Positions 25,348 through 34,447 of a DNA stretch of 38,957 nt are shown one piece after another. The position numbers and the translations under genes are program-made. Source of the stretch: Campylobacterales bacterium (lineage in GTDB: Bacteria; Campylobacterota; Campylobacteria; Campylobacterales; Nitratiruptoraceae); the NCBI GenBank assembly GCA_027065825.1, contig JAMONM010000058.1, positions 1 to 38,957 of the forward strand, in the 5' to 3' direction. The number at the start of each line of letters is the position of its first letter. The first letter of the stretch is position 1. The notes beneath the pieces were generated by a model that saw only the letters and a program-made list of their open reading frames with translations, was not told the DNA's origin and did no database searches.

Positions 25348-25835
25348 AAACTCTCCAATAACGTATAGACGGCTCCTTCAGGTTTTAGTTCGCTTTTGTA
25401 AAGACCTATTTCGTTTACTACGCTCAGTATCGGCTTTTTGTTGAATCCCGAGACGGTTTTGTAAAGACCTTCGAGATCCGATATACCCTTTATTCTGGCC
25501 AGAGTTACGTGCGCTACGAACTTTTTGTCGAACTTTTGGAATCGGGATGCTATCTGTCGTTGTATGAGATAAACTCTTTTTTCTTTTATCGGGGTATAAA
25601 GAATTCTGGGCGGTTTTCCAAAAAGAGCTAGGCCTATACCGGGAGCTTCGAATTTTTCGTATTTGATCCCTTTTAATCTATTTATCGCCTCTTTTGGATC
25701 GTATTCTCCCAAAAATAGATACGTCAGATGAAGGTTTTCCGGAACCACCCATTTTGCTTTTAATGTTTCGCAAAAGGTTTCGCGGAGCTCTTCATACCTC
25801 TTTATTTTTGCGGGCGCGGCTATAAAGAGTCTCAT
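25344..25835 (-). CDS. thpR: RNA 2',3'-cyclic phosphodiesterase (2H family)
   Basis: The 163-residue 2H phosphoesterase has the paired catalytic motifs H36-L-T38 and H109-V-T111, as in ThpR/LigT, which open 2',3'-cyclic phosphates. M-R-L-F-I-A-A-P at the N-terminus is typical, which is why I placed the start at 25835 and not 36 bp further out. The start overlaps the ribE stop codon (ATGA), so the two genes are translationally coupled. Confidence 0.9.
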   Translation of the reverse strand: MRLFIAAPAKIKRYEELRETFCETLKAKWVVPENLHLTYLFLGEYDPKEAINRLKGIKYEKFEAPGIGLALFGKPPRILYTPIKEKRVYLIQRQIASRFQKFDKKFVAHVTLARIKGISDLEGLYKTVSGFNKKPILSVVNEIGLYKSELKPEGAVYTLLESF

Positions 25836-26443
25836 CAGTACAGCGCCATTATTTTGTCGATTTCGGACCATGTAAGGTCCGATTTTTCCTTAAATATATG
25901 ATATAGATATCTTGCGAACATATCGGTTTCGATATTAACCCTACGCCCGGCAAAAAACTCTCCAAAGAGTGTGTTTTCAAGCGTTATGGGTACCAAAGTT
26001 ACCCAAAAACCGCTCTCATAGACGCCGTTGATTGTGAGACTGACCCCGTCTACGGCCACGCTTCCTTTCGGTACGGCAAATTTTATGATATCTTTTGGGA
26101 CCTTTAGATAGAACTCTTTGGCGTTGGTTTTAGGGACGATCTTCTCTATGGTTCCTATCGCGTCTATGTGGCCCTGTACCAGATGCCCCTCGATTCTCTC
26201 CCCCAGTCTCATGGCAGGTTCGATATGGACTTTACCGCTGAAATTTTCCAGTGCCACCATATTTTTCGTTTCGTCTCCTATCTCTACGGTGAAACCTTTT
26301 GAAAAGAGTTCCGTTACGCTGAGACAGACGCCGTTTACGGCGATGGAATCGCCCAGTTTCGGTCTATGTTTCGCCACGATAGATAGCTCGGTGCCGTCGA
26401 AACGGTCAACTTTGGCTATTTCTCTGATAAGGCCGGTAAACAC
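25835..26443 (-). CDS. ribE: Riboflavin synthase, alpha subunit type
   Basis: Riboflavin synthase dismutates two 6,7-dimethyl-8-ribityllumazines to riboflavin. The 202-residue protein has the internal duplication of the family: F-T-G-L-I near the start, two lumazine-binding halves, and both N-G-V-C-L-S-V-T and D-G-V-S-L-T-I-N signatures. The start is GTG 26443, with V-F-T-G-L-I as the usual N-terminus; the frame runs on to 26659 but that part overlaps mnmG on the other strand. No FMN riboswitch fits in the 76-bp divergent gap. Confidence 0.94.
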   Translation of the reverse strand: MFTGLIREIAKVDRFDGTELSIVAKHRPKLGDSIAVNGVCLSVTELFSKGFTVEIGDETKNMVALENFSGKVHIEPAMRLGERIEGHLVQGHIDAIGTIEKIVPKTNAKEFYLKVPKDIIKFAVPKGSVAVDGVSLTINGVYESGFWVTLVPITLENTLFGEFFAGRRVNIETDMFARYLYHIFKEKSDLTWSEIDKIMALY

Positions 26444-26449
26444 ATCGTT

Positions 26450-26454
26450 TCCTT
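26450..26454 (-). promoter_or_regulatory. Ribosome binding site supporting the GTG start of ribE
   Basis: On the minus strand AAGGA lies 6 nt before GTG 26443. No ATG is suitably placed, so this decides the start. Confidence 0.6.
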
Positions 26455-26471
26455 GATTTTGATAGACGATT

Positions 26472-26477
26472 ATTGTA
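26472..26477 (-). promoter_or_regulatory. Possible -10 element for ribE-thpR
   Basis: TACAAT on the minus strand lies 28 nt before the ribE GTG, inside the 76-bp gap shared with the divergent mnmG gene. Confidence 0.35.
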
Positions 26478-26519
26478 TAAAACGTTAAATAATTATAGCC
26501 AAAACTCTCAAGGAGAGAT

Positions 26520-28394
26520 ATGAAGTTCGACATTATCGTTATAGGCGGAGGACACGCAGGAATAGAGGCCGCGTTGGCCTCTGCGAGAATGGGTATGAAA
26601 ACTATGCTGATGACCATGCTGGTGGAGCAGATCGGAGCAATCAGCTGCAATCCGGCCATAGGCGGATTGGCTAAAGGACACCTGGTAAAGGAGATCGACG
26701 CGTTGGGGGGACAGATGGGTCTATGTACCGACGCGGCCGGAATTCAGTTTAGAATACTCAACGCCTCAAAGGGCCCGGCTGTGCGTGGCAGTAGGGCCCA
26801 AATCGATATGGATAGGTACAAAAACTATATGAGAAATCTGATTCTAAACACCCCCAATCTACACGTTATTCAAGAGAGTGCGGAGGAGATCGTCGTAAAA
26901 AACGGAGAGGTTGCGGCGGTAAAGGGGTCTTTGCAAAATCTATATCACGCCAAAAAGGTTATAGTGACTACCGGTACCTTTTTAAAAGGTGTAATCCATA
27001 TCGGAGAGATCAAGCAAGAAGCCGGCAGAGCGGGCGAATTTCCATCGGTTAGATTGAGCGACTCTCTAAAGGAGCTGGGTTTGGAGATGGGACGTCTAAA
27101 GACCGGTACGTGCGCTAGGATCGACGCAAAGAGCATAGATTTTTCAAAAATGGAGATTCAGCCTGGCGACGAGAACCCGACTCCTTTTAGTTTCAGAACG
27201 GCAAAGGAGGGCTTCGCCCCAAGACAGCTGCCGTGCTATATTACCTACACCAATGAAAAGACGCACGAAATCATCGAGTCAAACTTTTCGAGAGCCCCTC
27301 TTTTTACCGGTCAGATCGAGGGCGTAGGCCCCCGTTACTGCCCGAGTATAGAGGATAAGATATACAGGTTTAGGGATAAAGAGAGACACCATATATTCGT
27401 CGAACCTCAGACCTTTGAGGCTACGGAATACTATATAAACGGAATGAGCACCTCTTTGCCGCCGGATGTTCAGGAGGAGATGATAAGAAGCGTCAAAGGA
27501 TTGGAGAAGGCCCGTATCGTCAGGTACGGATACGCTATCGAGTATGATTACGTCCAGCCTACCGAGCTTGATCACACTCTGCAGACAAAGGCTATAAAGG
27601 GACTCTATCTCGCCGGACAGATCAACGGAACCACCGGTTACGAGGAGGCCGCGGCTCAGGGACTGATGGCGGGGATCAACGCCGTTTTGTCGATTAAAGA
27701 GGAAGAGCCTTTCATTCTAAGAAGAGATGAGGCCTATATAGGCGTTTTAATAGACGATCTGGTTACGAAAGGAACGAACGAACCGTATAGGATGTTTACT
27801 AGTCGTGCGGAGTTTAGGCTGCTCCTTAGAGAGGACAACGCCGATTTGAGATTGATGCCCTACGGCAGAAAACTGGGACTTATAGACGAGGATACCTACT
27901 ATAAAATGCTCAAGAAAAAAGAGGAGATCCAAGATGGCCTGCGGATTTTACAAAACAGCTATTTAACTCCCACCAAAGAGACTCTGGAGTTTCTGGAATC
28001 GATACACGAGCCCAAAATTACGGATAAGATATCTTTGAAAAAGCTGGTCTCCAGAAAGAGCTTCGATATGGAGAAACTGGAAAAAGCGGCGCCGGAAATT
28101 TCGAAATTCAGCCGCGAAGCCAAAGAGCAGATACTAATTGAGGCAAAGTATGATCAATATATATCGAAGCAAAGAGAACAGATCGAAAAAATGAAGGAAC
28201 TGTTGGATCTTAAAATACCTCGAGACCTCGATATCGACTCCATTTCGGGTCTTTCCAACGAGGTCAAGGAGAAGTTGAAAAAATTCAGGCCCGAAACGCT
28301 GTTCGCGGCTTCGAGAATCAGCGGCGTTACGCCGGCCGCCATCGAGATTTTGCATATATATATAAAAATGAAGGAGAGGGGAAAGAGAAAATGA
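26520..28394 (+). CDS. mnmG: tRNA uridine-5-carboxymethylaminomethyl(34) synthesis enzyme, FAD-binding
   Basis: MnmG (GidA) with MnmE installs the cmnm5/nm5 group on wobble U34 of tRNA. The 624 residues match family length. The FAD-binding start is [10 protein letters not shown] (residues 8-17), followed by [12 protein letters not shown] and the later T-R-L-K-T-G-T-type segment (here [11 protein letters not shown]) and [16 protein letters not shown]. The C-terminal helical domain for MnmE and tRNA is complete. AAGGAGA precedes the ATG. It overlaps the next gene by ATGA. Confidence 0.98.
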   Translation: MKFDIIVIGGGHAGIEAALASARMGMKTMLMTMLVEQIGAISCNPAIGGLAKGHLVKEIDALGGQMGLCTDAAGIQFRILNASKGPAVRGSRAQIDMDRYKNYMRNLILNTPNLHVIQESAEEIVVKNGEVAAVKGSLQNLYHAKKVIVTTGTFLKGVIHIGEIKQEAGRAGEFPSVRLSDSLKELGLEMGRLKTGTCARIDAKSIDFSKMEIQPGDENPTPFSFRTAKEGFAPRQLPCYITYTNEKTHEIIESNFSRAPLFTGQIEGVGPRYCPSIEDKIYRFRDKERHHIFVEPQTFEATEYYINGMSTSLPPDVQEEMIRSVKGLEKARIVRYGYAIEYDYVQPTELDHTLQTKAIKGLYLAGQINGTTGYEEAAAQGLMAGINAVLSIKEEEPFILRRDEAYIGVLIDDLVTKGTNEPYRMFTSRAEFRLLLREDNADLRLMPYGRKLGLIDEDTYYKMLKKKEEIQDGLRILQNSYLTPTKETLEFLESIHEPKITDKISLKKLVSRKSFDMEKLEKAAPEISKFSREAKEQILIEAKYDQYISKQREQIEKMKELLDLKIPRDLDIDSISGLSNEVKEKLKKFRPETLFAASRISGVTPAAIEILHIYIKMKERGKRK

Positions 28395-29263
28395 GACTCT
28401 ATTTTTACGCCAAAACGGGACATAGGGTGGGTCTTGATAGACTAAGGAGAATAAAGAGTTTGATAAAGGAGTTTGAGGAGTACGAACCGCTGTTGATGGT
28501 TCAGGACTTTAGGGCGGCCGATTACGCCAAGAGAGAACTGGGAATCAAAAGAACCCTCGGTATAGACGACGTTAGAAACATGGCCAACGTTTGCGAACGA
28601 GGAGATGCGGTAATTTTCGATAGCGACGAATTCAACGAAAGTATGCACGCTCAAATGTGCGATTTCTTTTCGGATTTCGTAAGGATATCCTATTCAGCTT
28701 TGGAGGAGCCTAAAAACGGAGAGATTTTGATCAATCCCTATAAAGGAGGCGACAACAGGATAGAGGCTCTTTTGGTGGAGAAGGATTATCTAAACGCTAA
28801 TACCGTAAAAAAAGGGAGCTACTTTTTTTACGGAGACGAAGATTATGAAAAGGAACTGAAAAAAATAGCCGGGGCATTCAAAGGAAGAGAATTTTCTCTG
28901 CTGGAGGGCTTTTATTTCTTTTTGGATTACGCGAAGGAGCTAAATGAGTGTTTTGAGAGGATAGAGGAGATAGAGAACTACGATAGGACGATAAAAAGCG
29001 CATCAGTATTTGTCACCTCCTCCTGGCAGAGCGCGATAGAGTCCGCCGCGGCCGGCGCCAGGACCATCTATCTTGAAAGGGAGGGAAGATTGTGCTTTGA
29101 ATGCGACGTTCTGGATTTTCTGGGGATAGAGAGGGTCGATAATATTGATAACGATTATCTTTTTAATATGGTTGATGGCGGAAATGGCGTTAAAAAAGAG
29201 ATTTTTGATGAAAAAAATGTGACAAAAGCCGCACAAACCATAAAATCGATGCTTAATTTATGA
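28391..29263 (+). CDS. Unknown protein, possible GT-B-like fold
   Basis: This 290-residue soluble protein belongs to no family I can name with confidence. The opening [11 protein letters not shown] followed by an alternating strand/helix pattern, and the segment [26 protein letters not shown] near residue 205-230, recall the GT-B glycosyltransferase/PseG layout, where such a loop binds nucleotide sugar. That is inference. It is coupled to mnmG by a 4-bp overlap and ends 63 bp before petA. Confidence 0.55.
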   Translation: MRLYFYAKTGHRVGLDRLRRIKSLIKEFEEYEPLLMVQDFRAADYAKRELGIKRTLGIDDVRNMANVCERGDAVIFDSDEFNESMHAQMCDFFSDFVRISYSALEEPKNGEILINPYKGGDNRIEALLVEKDYLNANTVKKGSYFFYGDEDYEKELKKIAGAFKGREFSLLEGFYFFLDYAKELNECFERIEEIENYDRTIKSASVFVTSSWQSAIESAAAGARTIYLEREGRLCFECDVLDFLGIERVDNIDNDYLFNMVDGGNGVKKEIFDEKNVTKAAQTIKSMLNL

Positions 29264-29281
29264 TAATTTAATTTCCGTTCA

Positions 29282-29289
29282 TATAAAAT
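29282..29289 (+). promoter_or_regulatory. -10 region of the petABC promoter
   Basis: TATAAAAT lies 37 bp before the petA ATG in an AT-rich 63-bp gap. The ribosome binding site AAAGGAAG is at 29314-29321. Confidence 0.45.
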
Positions 29290-29326
29290 TAACTCGACAT
29301 TAATCACTTTTTGAAAGGAAGTCATT

Positions 29327-29830
29327 ATGGCGGATCAGAAAAGACGCGACTTTATCGGTATGGTCTTTGGCGGTTTCGCTGCAGCCGGAGGAGCGGCGGC
29401 GCTATATGCCATGAAGAGAACATGGGATCCGTTGCCGAGCGTTATGGCGGCAGGTTTCACGACCGTCGATCTATCTCCGATGAAGCCAGGAGAGTTCAGA
29501 ACGGTTACGTGGAGGGGAAAACCGATTTTTATACTCAAAAAGGATCACACCGATCTTAAAAAGTGTGACGATGCCGATGTAAAGGTAGGCGAAGGAGACT
29601 ATCTGGTTAGAATCGGACTCTGTACCCACCTGGGATGTATTCCCGCATGGGAGCCCGGCAAACAGATTTTTAAATGCGCATGTCACGGTGGAGAGTTCGA
29701 CGCCTGCGGAGCAAACACCTTCGGTCCACCACCAAGACCTCTGGATATACCTCCGTTTAAAATCGAAGGAACCAAACTGGTACTCGGCGAAGAGGGACCT
29801 GAATACAAAAAGTTAGTCGGTAAAGCGTAA
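29327..29830 (+). CDS. petA: Ubiquinol/menaquinol-cytochrome c reductase, Rieske iron-sulfur subunit
   Basis: The 167-residue Rieske protein has a twin-arginine start (R-R-D-F-I-G) with an adjoining hydrophobic helix that serves as Tat signal and anchor. 2Fe-2S ligands are C99 and H101 (C-T-H-L-G-C) and C117 and H120 (C-A-C-H-G-G), with C104-C119 as the likely disulfide. It takes electrons from quinol and passes them to the cytochrome c1 subunit. It is first in the petABC operon with gaps of 10 bp and -4 bp. Confidence 0.96.
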   Translation: MADQKRRDFIGMVFGGFAAAGGAAALYAMKRTWDPLPSVMAAGFTTVDLSPMKPGEFRTVTWRGKPIFILKKDHTDLKKCDDADVKVGEGDYLVRIGLCTHLGCIPAWEPGKQIFKCACHGGEFDACGANTFGPPPRPLDIPPFKIEGTKLVLGEEGPEYKKLVGKA

Positions 29831-29840
29831 GGAGCGGGAT

Positions 29841-31097
29841 ATGGCACAGTTCGAGAAAGCTAACAGCGTTTACGAGTGGCTCGATCAGAGACTTGCTCTG
29901 ACGAAGCTCACCAAGGTATTGATGACGGAGTATTGGATTCCGAAAAACATCAACTTCCTCTGGGCGATGGGCGTGGTTTTGATGACCATGTTCAAAATAC
30001 TGCTCATTTCGGGAATCTTTCTTTTGATGTATTACAAGCCGGATACGAAACTGGCTTTTGATAGCGTTAACTACACCATCATGCAAGAGGTCTGGTTCGG
30101 ATGGCTTTGGAGACATATGCACGGTGTCGCCGCCTCGGTGGTGTTTTTGGTGATCTATATCCATATGTTTACGGGTATATATTACGGCTCTTACAAAAGA
30201 GGCAGAGAGATGATTTGGCTCAGCGGTATGCTGCTGTTTGTTACCTTTAGCGCCGAGGCCTTCAGCGGATATATGCTTCCTTGGGGACAGATGAGCTATT
30301 GGGCCGCTCAGGTTATTACAAATCTTTTCGGCGGAATTCCTTTTATAGGTGACGAGCTGGTTATCTGGATCAGAGGTAACTTCTATGTGGCAGACGCCAC
30401 TTTGACCAGATTCTTTATGTTGCACGTCCTGCTTTTGCCTTTGGTTATCATGGGAATTATAGGACTCCATTTTTATAGCCTCAGAATTCCGCACGTAAAC
30501 AATCAAGAGGGCGAAGAGATAGATTTCGACGCCGAAGCGGAAAAATTTAAAGCCGGTAGAAAAGCCGAGGCAAAAGTTATTCCTTTTTGGCCGGTCTTTA
30601 TCAGCAAGGACCTCTTTGTTCTGGGCGTATTCATGATTTTCTATTTCTATCTGGTCTTTTACCATTACAATTTCGCGATGGATCCGATCAACTTCGATCC
30701 GGCCAATCCTATGAAAACTCCGCCGCACATATATCCTGAGTGGTACTTCCTGTGGTCTTACGAAGTTCTAAGAGGATTCTTCTTTGACGTAGGTCCGCTT
30801 TCGGCAATGGATATTGGTCTGATGGCTTTCGGTATCGCCAACGTCATTTTCTTCCTTATGCCTTGGCTGGACAGATCGCCCGTAGTCGCTCCTGCTCACA
30901 AGAGAGGCCCCTTCTTTATCTGGTTTTGGGTTCTTCTTGTAGATATGATCGTTTTGACCATATGGGGTAAGCTACCTCCTACGGGTATCAACGCCTGGAT
31001 AGGCTTTTTCGCGTCAATTACGTTTTTGGGGCTGCTACTGGTAGCGCTGCCGATGATTACCAAACAAGAGGCTAAAAGAGCAGGAGGTGCCGCATGA
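29841..31097 (+). CDS. petB: bc1 complex cytochrome b subunit
   Basis: The 418-residue integral membrane protein carries both b hemes and the two quinone sites. Features include R-H-M-H-G-V-A-A and the distal helix with M-L-H-V-L-L-L-P (heme ligands on helices II and IV), L-P-W-G-Q-M-S-Y-W-A-A (Qo region) and P-P-H-I-Y-P-E-W-Y-F-L (PEWY motif, ef loop). It is a single full-length cytochrome b, not split as in b6f. It overlaps petC by 4 bp. Confidence 0.97.
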   Translation: MAQFEKANSVYEWLDQRLALTKLTKVLMTEYWIPKNINFLWAMGVVLMTMFKILLISGIFLLMYYKPDTKLAFDSVNYTIMQEVWFGWLWRHMHGVAASVVFLVIYIHMFTGIYYGSYKRGREMIWLSGMLLFVTFSAEAFSGYMLPWGQMSYWAAQVITNLFGGIPFIGDELVIWIRGNFYVADATLTRFFMLHVLLLPLVIMGIIGLHFYSLRIPHVNNQEGEEIDFDAEAEKFKAGRKAEAKVIPFWPVFISKDLFVLGVFMIFYFYLVFYHYNFAMDPINFDPANPMKTPPHIYPEWYFLWSYEVLRGFFFDVGPLSAMDIGLMAFGIANVIFFLMPWLDRSPVVAPAHKRGPFFIWFWVLLVDMIVLTIWGKLPPTGINAWIGFFASITFLGLLLVALPMITKQEAKRAGGAA

Positions 31098-32020
31098 GAG
31101 AGCTTAAAATTCTGGGTGTAGTGATACTATTTACCTTGATTACCTATTGGGGAGTCGAGCCGTTCGCCCACTCCCAGATGCATGCGCACCATGAGCCTGC
31201 TACTTTCAAATACGAAGATATAACGCCTTTGGGGAAAAAGGGCAATCCTCAAAGGGGTGCCGAAATTTTCGCGAACGCCGGCTGTACGGGCTGCCACTCC
31301 GTAAAGTCTCAGAATCTGCCCGCTCCTATGGATCCGGTAGCGGCCAGCGCCAGCTACGGGGTTAATCCTCCGGATTTGAGCGACGCGGGTGCTCTGTACG
31401 ATCCGAAATATCTTGCCGCAGTTATAAAAAATCCCGCTCACGCGATGAAGCTGGATCATAAATTCAACGAAAACAGACCTTTTCCTATGCCTAACTTTTA
31501 CGGCGTAGGCGGCGATCTGGATCAAGAGGTAGCCGACATAGTGGCCTATTTGCAATCTATAGCGCCTAAAGAGGTAGAGCCCAAAGAGGCTTTCGTTAAC
31601 GCCTGCGGCAGATGTCACGATATGAAGTATGACAACTGGTACGTAATCGGGCCCAAGCCAAAAATGGATACCGAACTGGAAGAGGCACAGTTTAATCTTA
31701 AACACGCCGAGTATCAGGAAAACCTGAAAAAGTATCTGGGAACCAATCCTCCGGATCTATCTATGTATATCAGATCCAGAGGCCACGAGTATATCAGGGA
31801 TTTCATCGAAGATCCTCAAAAGATTCTCCACGGAACCGCAATGCCTAGAGTCGGTTTGACCGAAGAGGCTACGGAAAAAGTGGTTACCTATATGGAGAAC
31901 GTGGGTGACAGAAAGAAAGAGAAAAGAGAGTCTTTGGGACCTCTGGTACTACTCTATTTCATCATTTTCGCTCTTCTTGCCTACGCGTGGAAGCAGAAGG
32001 TCTGGAGAGACGTACACTAA
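31094..32020 (+). CDS. petC: bc1 complex diheme cytochrome c subunit
   Basis: This 308-residue c-type cytochrome has an N-terminal signal or anchor helix, two heme sites (C64-x-x-C67-H68 and C171-x-x-C174-H175) and a C-terminal transmembrane helix (about residues 280-300). The diheme form is characteristic of Campylobacterota bc1 complexes, which lack the classic mono-heme c1. It would donate electrons to soluble cytochrome c or directly to CcoP of the cbb3 oxidase. Confidence 0.95.
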   Translation: MRELKILGVVILFTLITYWGVEPFAHSQMHAHHEPATFKYEDITPLGKKGNPQRGAEIFANAGCTGCHSVKSQNLPAPMDPVAASASYGVNPPDLSDAGALYDPKYLAAVIKNPAHAMKLDHKFNENRPFPMPNFYGVGGDLDQEVADIVAYLQSIAPKEVEPKEAFVNACGRCHDMKYDNWYVIGPKPKMDTELEEAQFNLKHAEYQENLKKYLGTNPPDLSMYIRSRGHEYIRDFIEDPQKILHGTAMPRVGLTEEATEKVVTYMENVGDRKKEKRESLGPLVLLYFIIFALLAYAWKQKVWRDVH

Positions 32021-32021
32021 T

Positions 32022-32045
32022 TTCAAGAGGCTTTCGCCTCTTGAA
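32022..32045 (+). terminator. Perfect 10-bp hairpin after petABC
   Basis: TTCAAGAGGC at 32022-32031 pairs perfectly with GCCTCTTGAA at 32036-32045 around a TTTC loop, starting 2 bp after the petC stop. The stem is strong, but no T-tract follows, so termination may be Rho-aided, or the structure may protect the mRNA end. Confidence 0.6.
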
Positions 32046-32090
32046 CAGCTCCGTTAATCTTTCATAGCTCTACTTTAATCAATTTTCTGC

Positions 32091-32096
32091 TAAAAT
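32091..32096 (+). promoter_or_regulatory. -10 element for moaA-queE-queD
   Basis: TAAAAT in an extended TGC-TAAAAT context lies 29 bp before the moaA ATG. The ribosome binding site is AAAGAGGA at 32114-32121. The space is too short for a molybdenum cofactor riboswitch. Confidence 0.45.
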
Positions 32097-32125
32097 CGTT
32101 CCAGAAATTCGGTAAAGAGGAATAT

Positions 32126-33094
32126 ATGTTAATAGACCAGTACGGAAGAAAAGTCGATTATCTGAGAATTTCGTTGACCGAGCGATGCAATTTCAGATGT
32201 CAATACTGTATGCCGGAAAAGCCTTTTTCATGGGTACCGAAAGAGAATCTGCTAGATTTTGAGGATCTGTTTAAATTCGTCAAGGCGGCTATTGACGAAG
32301 GTATAACGAAAATTAGACTTACAGGCGGCGAGCCGACTCTCAGAGCGGATCTGGATAGTTTTATAAAGATGATCTGCGATTACAAACCCGATATAGATCT
32401 GGCCATGACCACAAACGGCTATCTTTTAAAGGATATCGCGCACAGACTCAAAGATGCCGGACTAAAGAGACTGAACGTTTCATTGGACAGTCTCAACCCG
32501 AAAACCGCGGCCATCATAGCAGGCAAGGATGTTTTGGATAACGTTTTGGCTGGTATCGAAGCGGCTCTGGATGCGGGATTGAAGGTAAAGATAAATATGG
32601 TGCCGCTAAAGGGCGTAAACGAGCATGAGATCTGCGATATTCTCGATTTTTGCAAAGAGCGCAAAATACAGGTGAGATTTATAGAGTATATGGAAAACGT
32701 CCACGCCCACAGCGAGTTAAAGGGAATGCACGGCAAAGAGATCCTAAATAGAATAAAACAGAGATACGATATAGAAAAGATAGGCCGCCAGGGCAGTAGT
32801 CCGGCCTTTTTATATAGAATCAAGGGCGAGGAGTATATATTTGGACTTATAGACCCTCATAAACACGACTTTTGCGAAAGCTGTAACCGAATAAGGCTGA
32901 CGGCCGAAGGCTATCTCATTCCATGTCTCTATTTCGACGAGGCTATGAGTATCAAAGATGCGGTCAAAGAGGGGGATATAGATCGTGCCGTGGTAATTTT
33001 AAAAGAGGTTCTTTCGAACAAGCCTAAAGAGAACAGATGGAACGAAGGCGATTCGGAGGCCTCTTCTAGAGCCTTTTACGAAACCGGAGGTTGA
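32126..33094 (+). CDS. moaA: GTP 3',8-cyclase, molybdopterin biosynthesis radical SAM enzyme
   Basis: MoaA makes the first intermediate of molybdenum cofactor from GTP. The 322-residue protein has both iron-sulfur sites: N-terminal C21-x3-C25-x2-C28 for SAM, and C-terminal C250, C253 and C267 for GTP. T-G-G-E-P-T and the C-terminal Gly-Gly are present. moeA, a later step of the same pathway, is at 35040-36263 on the other strand. It is followed directly by queE. Confidence 0.97.
   Translation: MLIDQYGRKVDYLRISLTERCNFRCQYCMPEKPFSWVPKENLLDFEDLFKFVKAAIDEGITKIRLTGGEPTLRADLDSFIKMICDYKPDIDLAMTTNGYLLKDIAHRLKDAGLKRLNVSLDSLNPKTAAIIAGKDVLDNVLAGIEAALDAGLKVKINMVPLKGVNEHEICDILDFCKERKIQVRFIEYMENVHAHSELKGMHGKEILNRIKQRYDIEKIGRQGSSPAFLYRIKGEEYIFGLIDPHKHDFCESCNRIRLTAEGYLIPCLYFDEAMSIKDAVKEGDIDRAVVILKEVLSNKPKENRWNEGDSEASSRAFYETGG
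33086..33090 (+). promoter_or_regulatory. Ribosome binding site selecting the GTG start of queE
   Basis: GGAGG touches TTG 33091 but lies 6 nt before GTG 33097, a much better spacing, so queE is taken to begin at the GTG. Confidence 0.6.
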
Positions 33095-33096
33095 TT

Positions 33097-33855
33097 GTGC
33101 CGTATCTTGTAGAACATTTTTATTCCCTTCAGGGTGAGGGTAAATTTATAGGTACGCCTTCGATATTTTTCAGATTCGGAGGATGCAATCTGAGTTGCAA
33201 ATCCTTCGGAGAGTATTTTATAAAGGGTAAGAAAGTCTACGGCTGCGACAGTCTAAGAGCCGTTAACAGAACTCTTTTCGAGGATGAATGGAAACGGGTG
33301 GAGGATAGTGTCTATTTGATAGATGTTTTGAAGGACTATCTGGAGAATCTAGACTTTAGGCCTCACGTGGTCATAACCGGAGGCGAACCTCTGATATATT
33401 GGAACGATAGGGTTTTTTACGGTTTCGTGGAGTATCTGATCAACGAGGGTTTTACGGTTACGATCGAAACCAATGCTACTCAAACTATAGATTTCGAGCG
33501 ATTTGGTGCCTACAAAAGCGTGATATTCGCCATGGCCGTAAAACTCTCCAACAGCGGCGAACCCTACGAAAAGAGAGTAGTCAAAGAGGCGATCGCCGCG
33601 ATTGCCGAGAATACGGATTACAGTTTTTTCAAATTTACTCTTGATCGCTCCGTTATAGAGATGAGAGCTTATGAGGAGATCGTCGACATAGTGGGGGACT
33701 ATCCCCATATAGAGGTCTTTTGTATGCCTCTTGGCGACAACAAGGAGACTCTTTCAAAAAACGACAAAGTCGTTGCGGAATTCTGTATGATTTACGGATT
33801 TATATACAGCGACAGACTTCAAGTTAGATTATGGAACAGACAAAAGAGAAGATAG
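33097..33855 (+). CDS. queE: 7-carboxy-7-deazaguanine synthase
   Basis: This radical SAM enzyme contracts the pterin ring in the queuosine/7-deazaguanine pathway. The 252-residue protein has the S-L-Q-G-E-G start, G-G-C-N-L-S-C and T-G-G-E-P-L. The cluster cysteines are C30, C34 and C50, with 15 residues inserted between the second and third instead of the usual two. It starts just past the moaA stop and is followed directly by queD. Confidence 0.92.
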   Translation: MPYLVEHFYSLQGEGKFIGTPSIFFRFGGCNLSCKSFGEYFIKGKKVYGCDSLRAVNRTLFEDEWKRVEDSVYLIDVLKDYLENLDFRPHVVITGGEPLIYWNDRVFYGFVEYLINEGFTVTIETNATQTIDFERFGAYKSVIFAMAVKLSNSGEPYEKRVVKEAIAAIAENTDYSFFKFTLDRSVIEMRAYEEIVDIVGDYPHIEVFCMPLGDNKETLSKNDKVVAEFCMIYGFIYSDRLQVRLWNRQKRR

Positions 33856-34437
33856 ATGAAAATTAGAAAACTGTTTAAATTCGAAAACGCCCATATCGTT
33901 AGAAACTGTACCTCTTCAAGATGCTCCCAAAGCATCCACGGCCACTCCTACAGGGTTGAGCTCTTTTTGATTTCGGATTCTCTTGATAGAGGGGAGATGG
34001 TTTACGATTTCGGATTGACCAAGCTATACATAAAAGAGCTGATAGACTCTTTCGATCACGCCATAACTTTATGGAAGGGGGACGATCCGGGTTATCTGGC
34101 CGATATGAAAAAGTGGAGCAAAAGGTGGGTAGAGATACCGGTAAACCCCAGCGCCGAGCAGTTTAGCAGGCTCTTTTTCCTAATGATAGACAGAGTTTTG
34201 CGCCTTTCGATAATGAAAAACGGCGAAGGAAGCGTCAAAGTGGATTCGGTTATAGTCCACGAAACCGATACCGGTTACGCTCTTTGCGAGAGAGACGACG
34301 CTTATAGCGAGGCTTTGGGAAAAATTGATCTAAAAGATGTTATATTTTCAGAAGGGGTCGTTCAGGAGTGGAGCGATCCTAAGATGTGGGATAATATTTT
34401 AAACGATAAAAAAATAGAAAACCCCATTATAATATAA
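33856..34437 (+). CDS. queD: 6-carboxy-5,6,7,8-tetrahydropterin synthase, long form
   Basis: QueD makes the substrate of QueE from dihydroneopterin triphosphate. The 193 residues are longer than the common 120; extra sequence is spread through the middle and end. Zinc ligands H13, H28 and H30 (F-E-N-A-H, H-G-H-S-Y) are present. C23, five residues before H28, may be the catalytic cysteine, which in the short form is four residues before. The ATG abuts the queE stop codon. Confidence 0.93.
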   Translation: MKIRKLFKFENAHIVRNCTSSRCSQSIHGHSYRVELFLISDSLDRGEMVYDFGLTKLYIKELIDSFDHAITLWKGDDPGYLADMKKWSKRWVEIPVNPSAEQFSRLFFLMIDRVLRLSIMKNGEGSVKVDSVIVHETDTGYALCERDDAYSEALGKIDLKDVIFSEGVVQEWSDPKMWDNILNDKKIENPIII

Positions 34438-34447
34438 AGGAGTAACG

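Noticed and set aside
26444-26659. N-terminal extension of the ribE frame
   Set aside because: It would overlap mnmG head to head; the family N-terminus and a ribosome binding site point to GTG 26443.
29757-30728. Long minus-strand ORF opposite petA-petB
   Set aside because: It is a shadow of the highly conserved petA and petB reading frames, with low-complexity composition and no recognisable domain.
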